From contig CAYGJD010000003.1 of NCBI GenBank assembly GCA_964350315.1, positions 62,001-126,000 of the forward strand: DNA of 64,000 nucleotides, in the 5' to 3' direction. The notes under the pieces were generated by a model. It searched no databases. It saw nothing but the letters and a program-made list of their open reading frames with translations, and had not been told where the DNA came from. Shown one piece after another: positions 51,252 through 58,589 of the stretch. Numbering within the stretch: position 1 is the stretch's first letter; every line of letters starts with the position of its first letter. Made by a program: the position numbers and the translations under genes. The stretch is from JAJZEO01 sp964350315. Its GTDB lineage: Bacteria > Chlamydiota > Chlamydiia > Chlamydiales > 2-12-FULL-49-11.

Positions 51252-52370
51252 ATGAAGTTCTTTTTTAAAAATCATGGAAAAAATGGGTCATTAGTCGTCA
51301 AAAACGGCAAAATTTCCTCTATTGATATCACCTGCAACAAAAGTAAAAGCTTATTAAAAGATCTAATCGATCTTACAAGCGCACATTCAATAAATTCTAT
51401 AGAGCAAATTCTTCAAGAAATCGGCCTTCTAGAAATCGAAATCATCACAAGAAATGCAGAAAAAATTGATGCTGCGCTCATTGACGCAAATTTTTACGGC
51501 ACAATTCTTATTCTACAAAACAACCAACCACTTCTGAGAAAAGGTTATGGCCATAAAAATATAGAACAAAACAACTTTAATAAAGCGACAACTTTTTACC
51601 ATTGTGGACACTTGAGTGAAGTCCTTGCCTCTCTTGTATTTGCCCGTTTAGAAGAAAAAGGAGAAATATCATTAGATAGTTGTCTTGATTCTTATTTTCC
51701 AGCAGATTGTATAAAATGGCCTCATTTATCTTCGATCTCTGTGAACATGCTTTTACACCACACATCGGGTTTCGGTGGTATTTACAAAAGATCAACTCCT
51801 ATAGAAGATGAACTTCCAACAAGGCTTCAACTCAACCAATTTTTTCGCCAAGATCTTCTTTTTCAACCAGGAACTTTTTACTACCACTCCTTTATGAATT
51901 TCAGAATTCTTGCCGCGATTTTAGAAACCATTACTGATCTTCCATATTCAGAGTTAGTGAAAGAGTTTTGCTTAAAAGAAGTCTTTGTTGAACAAATAAA
52001 TCAAACTGCAACACATTACGAAAGTGATGGAAAAACAAAAAAACTAGATCACCTTTCTATGCGCACATGTTTTGATGATATGGTTGCAACAACAGAAGGG
52101 CTAATCGAACTTTATGAGAAGAGCATCCCCTATCTTTCAAAGAAAACTAGTGCTAAAGTCTTTCAAAAAAATGAACTGATCACAGAAGCATGTGGAATGA
52201 GATGTGATTTTATCTTTGGAAAGAGAGTCTATTATCGAATAGAGCAAGAAGCTATGATTTATTGTATACCAAAAGATGATATGCAGATTGCTCTAATTGC
52301 CAATAAACCAATGAGTGAGGAATTTCCTTTAAAAAAATTGATTTCTCTCGTCACAACAAATCAATTTTGA
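51252..52370 (+). CDS. Beta-lactamase-fold protein lacking catalytic residues
   Basis: 372 residues. From about residue 75 on it follows the class C beta-lactamase/serine hydrolase pattern: LVFARLEEKGEISLDSCLDSYFP, VNMLLHHTSGFGG, FQPGTFYYHSFMNFRILAAILE. At the SxxK position it has H120-L-S-E123, and at the YxN position H212-S-F214, so Ser, Lys, Tyr and Asn of the active site are all replaced; only the HTSG landmark remains. It is probably a non-catalytic binding protein. Neighbour of murA, whose TTG/ATG start region it overlaps; divergent from the cyclase by about 40 bases. Confidence 0.75.
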   Translation: MKFFFKNHGKNGSLVVKNGKISSIDITCNKSKSLLKDLIDLTSAHSINSIEQILQEIGLLEIEIITRNAEKIDAALIDANFYGTILILQNNQPLLRKGYGHKNIEQNNFNKATTFYHCGHLSEVLASLVFARLEEKGEISLDSCLDSYFPADCIKWPHLSSISVNMLLHHTSGFGGIYKRSTPIEDELPTRLQLNQFFRQDLLFQPGTFYYHSFMNFRILAAILETITDLPYSELVKEFCLKEVFVEQINQTATHYESDGKTKKLDHLSMRTCFDDMVATTEGLIELYEKSIPYLSKKTSAKVFQKNELITEACGMRCDFIFGKRVYYRIEQEAMIYCIPKDDMQIALIANKPMSEEFPLKKLISLVTTNQF

Positions 52371-52384
52371 TATATAGTGCAATT

Positions 52385-53731
52385 ATGGGTGAATTAAGAA
52401 TACAAGGCGGAAAACCTCTCAAGGGCGAAGTCCGTGCAGGTGGAGCAAAAAATGCTATCACAAAAATGCTTGTTGCATCACTAATTTCTAACAGAAGTTG
52501 TCTTTTTCATAATGTTCCAAACATCACAGAAGTTGAACTGACTGTCGATCTATGCCAAGAGATTGGAATGGAAGTTAAATGGGATAGAAAAGAAAAGACG
52601 ATGGAAGTCTGCACAAAAGTATTGAAAACCACATATATCCCCCAAAGATTTTCAGGGGCAAATAGAATCCCCATCTTGATGATCGGAGCTCTACTCGGCC
52701 GTACAGATGAAGACATCGTAGTTCCAACTGTAGGTGGATGTAATATTGGCAAAAGACCTGTCGACTTTCACTTAAGTGCTTTAATCGCACTCGGCGCAGA
52801 TATTGAATATCGCGAAATGAAAAAAGATGGCGCTTATTTTGCTCAATCACACAATGGCTTAGTTGGAACAATTATTGATCTACCCTATCCATCTGTTGGA
52901 GCAACTGAAAATACGATTTTAGCTGCTTGTCGAGCAAAAGGAACTACCGTAATTAAAAATGCTGCAATGGAAAGTGAAGTGCTCGATCTCATTTTGTTTT
53001 TACAAAAAATGGGAGTCTCCATTCAAGTTGATGTAAATCGAACTATCTATATTAAAGAGACAAAAGAATTCTACGACGTAGAACACACCGTAATTTCAGA
53101 CCGAATTGTTGGCGCATCTTTTGGAATGGCAGCTATTGCTACAAAAGGAAAAGTTTTTGTTGAAGGTGCTAAACAAGAACACATGATTACATTTTTGAAC
53201 AAACTCCGTGAAATTGGAGGTGATTTCAAAATCTACGATAAAGGTATTGAATTTCGTTATAAAGGCCCGCTTAAAGGAAATCTACACTTAGAAACTGCTG
53301 TTCATCCAGGATTTATGACAGACTGGCAGCAACCCTTTGTCGTTTTACTCACGCAAGCTAAAGGCACCTCTGTTATTCATGAGACAGTTTATGAAAATCG
53401 ATTTGGCTATGCAGCAACACTCTGTGAAATGGGAGCTGATATAGAAGCGTTTAAAGAATGCCTCGGCGGACATTCCTGCCGATTTGCTATGCGCGATTAC
53501 CCACACTCAATTGTAGTCAAAGGTCCAACACCACTTAAAGGCCAAAGGATCGCAATCCCCGATTTAAGAGCTGGTTTTGCATACATTTTAGCTGCCTTAA
53601 TCGCAAAAGGTGAATCAAAAATTGAAAACCTTCAATACCTTGATCGCGGCTATGAAGAAATCACAGAAAAGCTGGCAAATCTCGGTGCTTCAATTCAAAG
53701 AATTCCAAAAGAACAGCTTTTAGTTGTATAG
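52385..53731 (+). CDS. murA: UDP-GlcNAc 1-carboxyvinyltransferase MurA
   Basis: First committed step of peptidoglycan precursor synthesis: transfers enolpyruvate from PEP to UDP-GlcNAc. 448 residues from ATG 52385 (MGELRIQGGKPLKGEVRAGGAKNA); the frame is open from a TTG at 52367 overlapping the previous stop. Lys in GGAKNA, Cys119 in GGCNIGKRPVDFHL (the fosfomycin target position) and IPDLRAGFAYILA (catalytic Arg) are present. As I recall, C. trachomatis MurA has Asp at the Cys position, so this protein differs. No clear Shine-Dalgarno. Two decayed copies of its 3' end follow. Confidence 0.95.
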   Translation: MGELRIQGGKPLKGEVRAGGAKNAITKMLVASLISNRSCLFHNVPNITEVELTVDLCQEIGMEVKWDRKEKTMEVCTKVLKTTYIPQRFSGANRIPILMIGALLGRTDEDIVVPTVGGCNIGKRPVDFHLSALIALGADIEYREMKKDGAYFAQSHNGLVGTIIDLPYPSVGATENTILAACRAKGTTVIKNAAMESEVLDLILFLQKMGVSIQVDVNRTIYIKETKEFYDVEHTVISDRIVGASFGMAAIATKGKVFVEGAKQEHMITFLNKLREIGGDFKIYDKGIEFRYKGPLKGNLHLETAVHPGFMTDWQQPFVVLLTQAKGTSVIHETVYENRFGYAATLCEMGADIEAFKECLGGHSCRFAMRDYPHSIVVKGPTPLKGQRIAIPDLRAGFAYILAALIAKGESKIENLQYLDRGYEEITEKLANLGASIQRIPKEQLLVV

Positions 53732-53734
53732 CTA

Positions 53735-53871
53735 GTCAAACTCTGCGCGCTACCCCAAGGCGTTCCCCAAAGAAGAAGATTTAGTCGTATAATTCCAACC
53801 TCTTAAACAAACCAAACTCTGCGCCCCACCCCCAAAGCGTTTCCCAAAGAAGAAGATTTAGTCGTATAATT
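53735..53871 (+). repeat. Two tandem decayed copies of the murA 3' end
   Basis: Units at 53737-53794 and 53813-53871 (period 76) resemble each other and the last about 57 bases of murA. Each ends in TTYCCCAAAGAAGAAGATTT followed by AGTCGTATAA, reading FPKEEDLVV-stop against IPKEQLLVV-stop of murA. Upstream, the copies retain AAACTCTGCGC where murA has AAATCTCGGTGC. A one-base length difference breaks the frame. Confidence 0.8.
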
Positions 53872-53894
53872 GCAATCCATGCTACACTTTCTGC

Positions 53895-54872
53895 ATGAAA
53901 ACATGGCGAGAAATTCAGAAAGAGAGCTTTACAAAGCTTGGTGAGTTAACTTCCTTTCTGGAATTTACAGAAGAAACCCTTGAACGCGTCGATTTTTCTC
54001 CTCAATTCCCCCTTCTTTTACCACTGCGATTAGCGCAAAAAATTCCAAAAAATTGCCTTGATCACCCTATTGCCCGTCAATTCATCCCTTTAAAAGAGGA
54101 AAAAATTGATAAAGAAGGTTTTACTGCTGATCCTCTAGGAGAAGAGAGTGGCGTAAGAGTCGCACCAGCAGCCCTACATAAATATCCAGGCCGCATTCTT
54201 CTCGTTACAAGTGGTGCCTGTGCTATGCATTGCAGATACTGTTTCAGGCAAAATTTCACCTACGACAGCAATGACAAAAAATTTATTGAGGAACTCGAAT
54301 ATATCAGAAATAATTCAACTCTGCATGAAGTGATTTTATCAGGAGGAGACCCTTTATCTCTTTCAGATAACGTTTTAGAACATCTTCTTACTTCACTTGA
54401 TCAGATCCCTCATATAAAAATCATCCGATTTCATACTCGATTCCCTATTGGTGTCCCTGAAAGAATTTCAAAGGATTTTCTCTCACTTCTAAAAAATTTA
54501 AAGTCTCAAGTTGTCTTCATGGCCCACATAAACTGCATTGAAGAACTTGATGATGATGTGATCTTCGCCTTAAAACAAATTGCTTTGTTGGGAACCCCTA
54601 TTTTTGTACAAACAGTACTAACAAAGGGTGTAAACGACACTTTTTCTATGTTAAAGTCTCTTTTTCTTGGATGCATTTCTCAAGGTTTTATCCCCTACTA
54701 CTTGCACCAACTTGACAAAGTTAAAGGCGCCGCGCATTTTGAAGTGAGTCAATTAAAAGGACATGCATTAATTCAGGAATTACGCGAATCTCTTCCAGGG
54801 TATGCGATTCCTACTTATGTCGAAGAAATCCCAAAGAAGAAGTCTAAAACCCCGCTAAATATTCTAAACTAA
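53895..54872 (+). CDS. epmB: EF-P (R)-beta-lysylation protein EpmB
   Basis: Radical-SAM, PLP-dependent lysine 2,3-aminomutase of the EpmB/YjeK type, which supplies beta-lysine for modification of elongation factor P. 325 residues, near the 342 of E. coli. Cluster Cys109, Cys113 and Cys116 in CAMHCRYCFRQNF; YPGRILLVTSGAC; SGGDPLSLSD; the PLP-Lys context YYLHQLDKVKGAAHFEV. Predicts that epmA and an EF-P with a modifiable Lys exist elsewhere in the genome. A KamA-type catabolic aminomutase is less likely given the short length. Confidence 0.88.
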   Translation: MKTWREIQKESFTKLGELTSFLEFTEETLERVDFSPQFPLLLPLRLAQKIPKNCLDHPIARQFIPLKEEKIDKEGFTADPLGEESGVRVAPAALHKYPGRILLVTSGACAMHCRYCFRQNFTYDSNDKKFIEELEYIRNNSTLHEVILSGGDPLSLSDNVLEHLLTSLDQIPHIKIIRFHTRFPIGVPERISKDFLSLLKNLKSQVVFMAHINCIEELDDDVIFALKQIALLGTPIFVQTVLTKGVNDTFSMLKSLFLGCISQGFIPYYLHQLDKVKGAAHFEVSQLKGHALIQELRESLPGYAIPTYVEEIPKKKSKTPLNILN

Positions 54873-54885
54873 CGCTCTTATTCTC

Positions 54886-55635
54886 TTAAAGGTCAGAAAA
54901 AGGATTGCATGATTGTGAGAAAGGCTTTCTTTTACGTCGGCGTTTCTTTTCTTCTACGATAGAATGTATAAGATCTTGATCAAAATCTTGGTTCACAGCC
55001 CAATTTAAATAATCAATCGGCACTTCACGAAATGGGATTCCTCTATGCTTTCCTAAAGGAAATAACTTCATTAAGATCGGCTGCTTCAGTCGCAGGAGAA
55101 CTTCTTTTGTCTTTTTAAAATCCATAACAAGATATTTAAAAACTTTGATGTTTACAATCACATCATTCATTGCTCTATGCGCGCCTTCTTCTGGAATATT
55201 AAAATGTTCACGTAGAACTTCTAATGAATTCGTTGGAGAGCCTGCATACAATCTAGCAAGTCTTAGTGTATCAATTGAATTTTCAGTCTCCAGAGGACAA
55301 GGTATTCCCCTTTTTTTTGCTGCCTGCATCAACATAGCCAAATCGTATCCTATGTTATGACCAACAACAACATGCTTTCCAATCATTTCAAATGCTTCTG
55401 GCAAGATATCTTCAATTCTCGGTTTGCCTTTAATCATTTCATTTGTAATGTGGTGAACATCTATTGATTCTTGTGGAATCGGAATTCCTGGATCAACTAA
55501 TGATTCGAACTCTGCAATAATATCATCGAAAGTAAATTTAACGACGGCAAGTTCAACAATTTCATCTGTTTCTACCGAAAGCCCTGTTGCCTCTACATCG
55601 AGACAGATAAATGTATCAGATTTAAGATTGCCCAT
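54886..55635 (-). CDS. DnaQ-like 3'-5' exonuclease with C-terminal DUF3820-like part
   Basis: 249 residues from ATG 55635 (MGNLKSDTFICLDVEATGL), which has AGGA 9 bases upstream; an ATG at 55659 lies deeper in engB. Exo I D-x-E in CLDVEATG, Exo II VVGHNIGYDL and Exo III HRAMNDV are intact, so it is catalytically competent. Residues about 190-240 (PLGKHRGIPFREVPIDYLNWAVNQDFDQDL) match the DUF3820 pattern. Could be a proofreading-like or RNase T-like nuclease. Overlaps the engB end by 14 bases; the same neighbourhood occurs in Chlamydiaceae as I recall. Confidence 0.87.
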   Translation of the reverse strand: MGNLKSDTFICLDVEATGLSVETDEIVELAVVKFTFDDIIAEFESLVDPGIPIPQESIDVHHITNEMIKGKPRIEDILPEAFEMIGKHVVVGHNIGYDLAMLMQAAKKRGIPCPLETENSIDTLRLARLYAGSPTNSLEVLREHFNIPEEGAHRAMNDVIVNIKVFKYLVMDFKKTKEVLLRLKQPILMKLFPLGKHRGIPFREVPIDYLNWAVNQDFDQDLIHSIVEEKKRRRKRKPFSQSCNPFSDL

Positions 55636-56221
55636 CGAAATACGTCCTATTAATTTCATCTTTTACGCTTTGGCGCACTGATTTTTCTTCTATATTGTAG
55701 AAAACCACTGTACCAAACGAATCAAGCGTCTTACTCAATTCTTCTTTAACTTTTTTTCTATCTCTTGTCTTAACTTTATCCATTTTTGTAATAATGAATA
55801 ATACTTTTTTTTGCGATTCTTTTGCCCAATGAATAAAGTCCCAATCACTTTCAGATGGTTCATGACGACCATCGATAAAATGAATGAATGTAATCTTTTC
55901 TAAATACGTCGACACATACCCTTCGATCATTCGACGCCATTTATCTCTCTCGCCTTTATTGGTTTTTGCATACCCATAACCTGGAATATCTACAAAAAAG
56001 ATTCGATCATCAATATTATAAAAGTTAAGAAGCTGTGTCTTTCCCGGCTTAGAAGATGTCTTTGCTAGATTCTTTTTTTGAAACAAATGATTGATAAATG
56101 AGGATTTGCCGACGTTTGAGCGTCCTGCTAAGACAAAATGGGGAAGGTTTTGCTTTGGGAGTGAGATCTTTCCATTCGAAGAAATCTGAAATGAGCATCT
56201 GTTAAATTCAAACTGTTTCAT
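55622..56221 (-). CDS. engB: Ribosome biogenesis GTPase EngB/YsxC
   Basis: Small GTPase needed for 50S subunit assembly. 199 residues from ATG 56221, which overlaps the tsaE stop (ATGA) and has AAGG 5-6 bases upstream. G motifs: AGRSNVGKSS, SKPGKT (switch I), DIPGYGYA (the family-specific G3), TKMDK. Part of the minus-strand run DUF2709-like, tsaE, engB, dnaQ-like, all overlapping. Confidence 0.95.
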   Translation of the reverse strand: MKQFEFNRCSFQISSNGKISLPKQNLPHFVLAGRSNVGKSSFINHLFQKKNLAKTSSKPGKTQLLNFYNIDDRIFFVDIPGYGYAKTNKGERDKWRRMIEGYVSTYLEKITFIHFIDGRHEPSESDWDFIHWAKESQKKVLFIITKMDKVKTRDRKKVKEELSKTLDSFGTVVFYNIEEKSVRQSVKDEINRTYFDGQS

Positions 56222-56625
56222 ACAATCCTTCTCAACCCATCCACGCCACATTCAATCGTAAAATTTATGGCATTTTTAGGAAGTAAGTCCTCGATAATGT
56301 CAGGCCATTCAATAATGGCAATATAAGGTTCTTCTAAATACTCTTCAAAACCACTTTCAATAAAAACATTACTGTCTTTCAAGCGATACAAATCAAAGTG
56401 GGCAATATTTTTATAAAGGTTCATTGTGACGAAGGTCGGTGAGGCAATGTCATCAAGATGGAGTTCACTAACGAGAGCTGAAATTATTCCTTTTGCAAAT
56501 GTTGTCTTGCCTGCTCCTAAGTCTCCTCTAAGACAAACAACATCTCCGCATTTTAACGTTTTTGCAACCTCATGAGCAAATTGCAGCGTTTGTATTTCAT
56601 TTAAGGAAGTTAGGCTATTGCCCAT
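56218..56625 (-). CDS. tsaE: tRNA threonylcarbamoyladenosine biosynthesis protein TsaE
   Basis: ATPase that drives the TsaD-TsaB complex in t6A37 formation. 135 residues, normal length. Walker A LRGDLGAGKTTFAKG, SPTFVTMNLY, HFDLYRL, and IIEWPDII are the family blocks. Overlaps the upstream DUF2709-like gene by 11 bases and engB by 4 bases, so all three are translationally coupled. Confidence 0.95.
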   Translation of the reverse strand: MGNSLTSLNEIQTLQFAHEVAKTLKCGDVVCLRGDLGAGKTTFAKGIISALVSELHLDDIASPTFVTMNLYKNIAHFDLYRLKDSNVFIESGFEEYLEEPYIAIIEWPDIIEDLLPKNAINFTIECGVDGLRRIV

Positions 56626-57376
56626 CTTCTTCCTCTTCTTCCTCTTGCTCTTCTTGTTGTTCTTCCATCCATCTCTTTACATGCTTTGTGAAAGCTTCTT
56701 CTTCAGAAAGCTTTTCTACAAATGCAGAAAGTTTTGTGTCTTCTAGATGTGATTGAATAAATTCAAGAAAGTCATCCTGTATTTCAAATCTGTTTTGTGT
56801 TGGAACTTCTCTCATTGCAAAATGACGTATATGATTTTTTTTCAAATCATCTACAACACCTTTCTTATTGTTATACAATTTTCCAGTAATCAGCGATGTG
56901 TAAACAATTTTCTTTAGAGGCTCTTTGTTTTGTTTGATATAATTTTTAATAACTTCGGGATCTTCAGAAACATAAAACTTTTTTACACGCATCCCATCGA
57001 CACGCTCGGTGTTTTCTGGACACTTTGAAACCCAGTCATAAATTGCATCTTGAGGATTTGGGTGAGTGTTATCACCGAAGACTTTCCCCGAAAATGGACA
57101 TATATAAACTCTTTTAGTCGATTCATTAATGTTTTTTTGTCCGACCTGAATTTTAATTTCAGTCTCGCGCCAAATTTTGCCCTCTTTCTCCAATACCTCA
57201 AGAAGTGAAGATTCACTTTGATAAATCTTCTTTTCCTTCATAAAAACGACAGGATCAAGTTTAAATTTTCTTTCTAAGTAGAATAAGTAGGTCGTTATCA
57301 GATCGGCTTTACGATTTTTCTTTAAAAAACCATCAAGCTCAGTCACCATACTACCGGCAATCACTACCTTTGTCAT
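56615..57376 (-). CDS. Chlamydia-specific unknown protein (DUF2709-like)
   Basis: 253 residues from ATG 57376 (MTKVVIAGSMV), preceded by GAGG at 5 bases; the frame is open to 57436, but the extra residues lack a ribosome-binding site. YICPFSGKVFGDNTHPNPQDAIYDWVSKC and YTSLITGKLYNNKKGVVDDLKKNHIRHFAMREVPTQNRFEIQDDF are features I associate with the uncharacterised chlamydial protein family next to yjeE/tsaE. The C terminus is a pure acidic tail (EEQQEEQEEEEEEDGQ type, over 12 Glu). Function unknown. Confidence 0.8.
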   Translation of the reverse strand: MTKVVIAGSMVTELDGFLKKNRKADLITTYLFYLERKFKLDPVVFMKEKKIYQSESSLLEVLEKEGKIWRETEIKIQVGQKNINESTKRVYICPFSGKVFGDNTHPNPQDAIYDWVSKCPENTERVDGMRVKKFYVSEDPEVIKNYIKQNKEPLKKIVYTSLITGKLYNNKKGVVDDLKKNHIRHFAMREVPTQNRFEIQDDFLEFIQSHLEDTKLSAFVEKLSEEEAFTKHVKRWMEEQQEEQEEEEEEDGQ

Positions 57377-57454
57377 TACATCCTCTGGAGCTAAAACACT
57401 GCTAAGACAATATATTACTAGTTGGTTTAACTGCAAGACTAAAAAACACCATTG

Positions 57455-57508
57455 CCTTTAGGGATAAGACTATGTTAACTTACTCATTCAAAAAACTTTT
57501 CCTAAAGG
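57455..57508 (+). promoter_or_regulatory. Inverted repeat covering the ldh ribosome-binding site
   Basis: CCTTTAGG (57455-57462) and CCTAAAGG (57501-57508) are perfect reverse complements; the second contains the AAGG of the leucine dehydrogenase Shine-Dalgarno. If both are transcribed the pairing would hide the site; alternatively the repeat is an operator. Confidence 0.35.
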
Positions 57509-57515
57509 AACTACT

Positions 57516-58589
57516 ATGGGTCCGACTCTTGAAAAACTTGACATCCCTGGATATGAAGAAGTTTATAAGCTCTACGACCACAGCGTGGGTCTTTTAGGTG
57601 TAATCGCCATCCATAGTACTGTAATGGGGCCAGCTGTTGGTGGTTGCAGAGCCTTTCCTTACCCTTCTTTTGATGATGCATTAACCGACGCTCTCAGGCT
57701 TTCAGAAGGAATGTCTCAAAAAAGTACTTTAGTTGATGCAAACCTTGGCGGCGGTAAGTCTGTTATTATTTGGGACCCTAAAAAACCTATTCCCGGGCAA
57801 CTGCTTCGCTCATTTGCAAAAGCTGTGCATTCATTACAAGGAAGATATTTCACTGCCGAAGATAGCGGAATCACACAAGAACATTTGCGCGTAATTCGTG
57901 AAGAGACCCCATTTGTACTTGGTCTTGAGTCTGCAGACAGCAGCGGAAATCCTTGCCCTTATACTGCTTGGGGAACTTTACGTGGAATCCAAGCAACGAT
58001 TGAGGAAATCACGGGATCAACTTCTCTTAAGGGGAAAACTGTAGCCCTTCAAGGAGCCGGGTTTGTTGGCTCACTTTTAGCTGAACTTCTTTTTTGGGAG
58101 GGCGCCAACCTTTTTGTTACAGACATTCATCCCGACAGAGTTGCAAACATCTGTAAAAAATTTGACGCAACTGCAGTTGAACCTGAAAATATTTACGACG
58201 TCCCTTGTGACATTTTTTCTCCATGCGCTTTAGGCGCAATCCTTAATTCAAGAACAATTCCAAGACTTAAGTGTAGTGCTGTTGCTGGATCAAGCAACAA
58301 TCAATTGGAAACCAAAGAAGATGGAGAACTCTTAAGAAAGAAGGGAATATTATATGCTCCAGACGTCCTAATTAACGCTGGTGGGTTTATAAATGTTCAA
58401 ATGGAAATTGGTGTTGAAGCTTATAAACCGACGCTTGCAAGAAACAGCATCAATAAAATTTATGACCGTTTAAAAACCGTTTTTGCATTGGCAAAAAAAG
58501 AAGCTATCTGCCCAGGCCTTGCTGCAACGAAACTTGCAAATGAAAAATTGCGCAATAAGGAGGCCCTTTTTGCAGAAAACATTTTGTAA
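57516..58589 (+). CDS. ldh: Leucine dehydrogenase (Glu/Leu/Phe/Val dehydrogenase family)
   Basis: NAD-dependent oxidative deamination of branched-chain amino acids. 357 residues. PAVGGCRAFPYPSFDDALTDALRLSEGMSQKSTLVDANLGGGKSVI contains the catalytic Lys pair and substrate Gly loop; the dinucleotide fold is seen in VALQGAGFVGSLLAELLFWEGANLFVTDIHPD. AAAGGA lies 8 bases before the ATG. argS starts inside its last 20 bases. Leucine dehydrogenase is a regular chlamydial gene. Confidence 0.92.
   Translation: MGPTLEKLDIPGYEEVYKLYDHSVGLLGVIAIHSTVMGPAVGGCRAFPYPSFDDALTDALRLSEGMSQKSTLVDANLGGGKSVIIWDPKKPIPGQLLRSFAKAVHSLQGRYFTAEDSGITQEHLRVIREETPFVLGLESADSSGNPCPYTAWGTLRGIQATIEEITGSTSLKGKTVALQGAGFVGSLLAELLFWEGANLFVTDIHPDRVANICKKFDATAVEPENIYDVPCDIFSPCALGAILNSRTIPRLKCSAVAGSSNNQLETKEDGELLRKKGILYAPDVLINAGGFINVQMEIGVEAYKPTLARNSINKIYDRLKTVFALAKKEAICPGLAATKLANEKLRNKEALFAENIL

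Noticed and set aside
58483..58569. Longer N terminus for argS
   Set aside because: It would overlap ldh by over 100 bases; TTG at 58570 has a near-perfect AAGGAGG at 6 bases.
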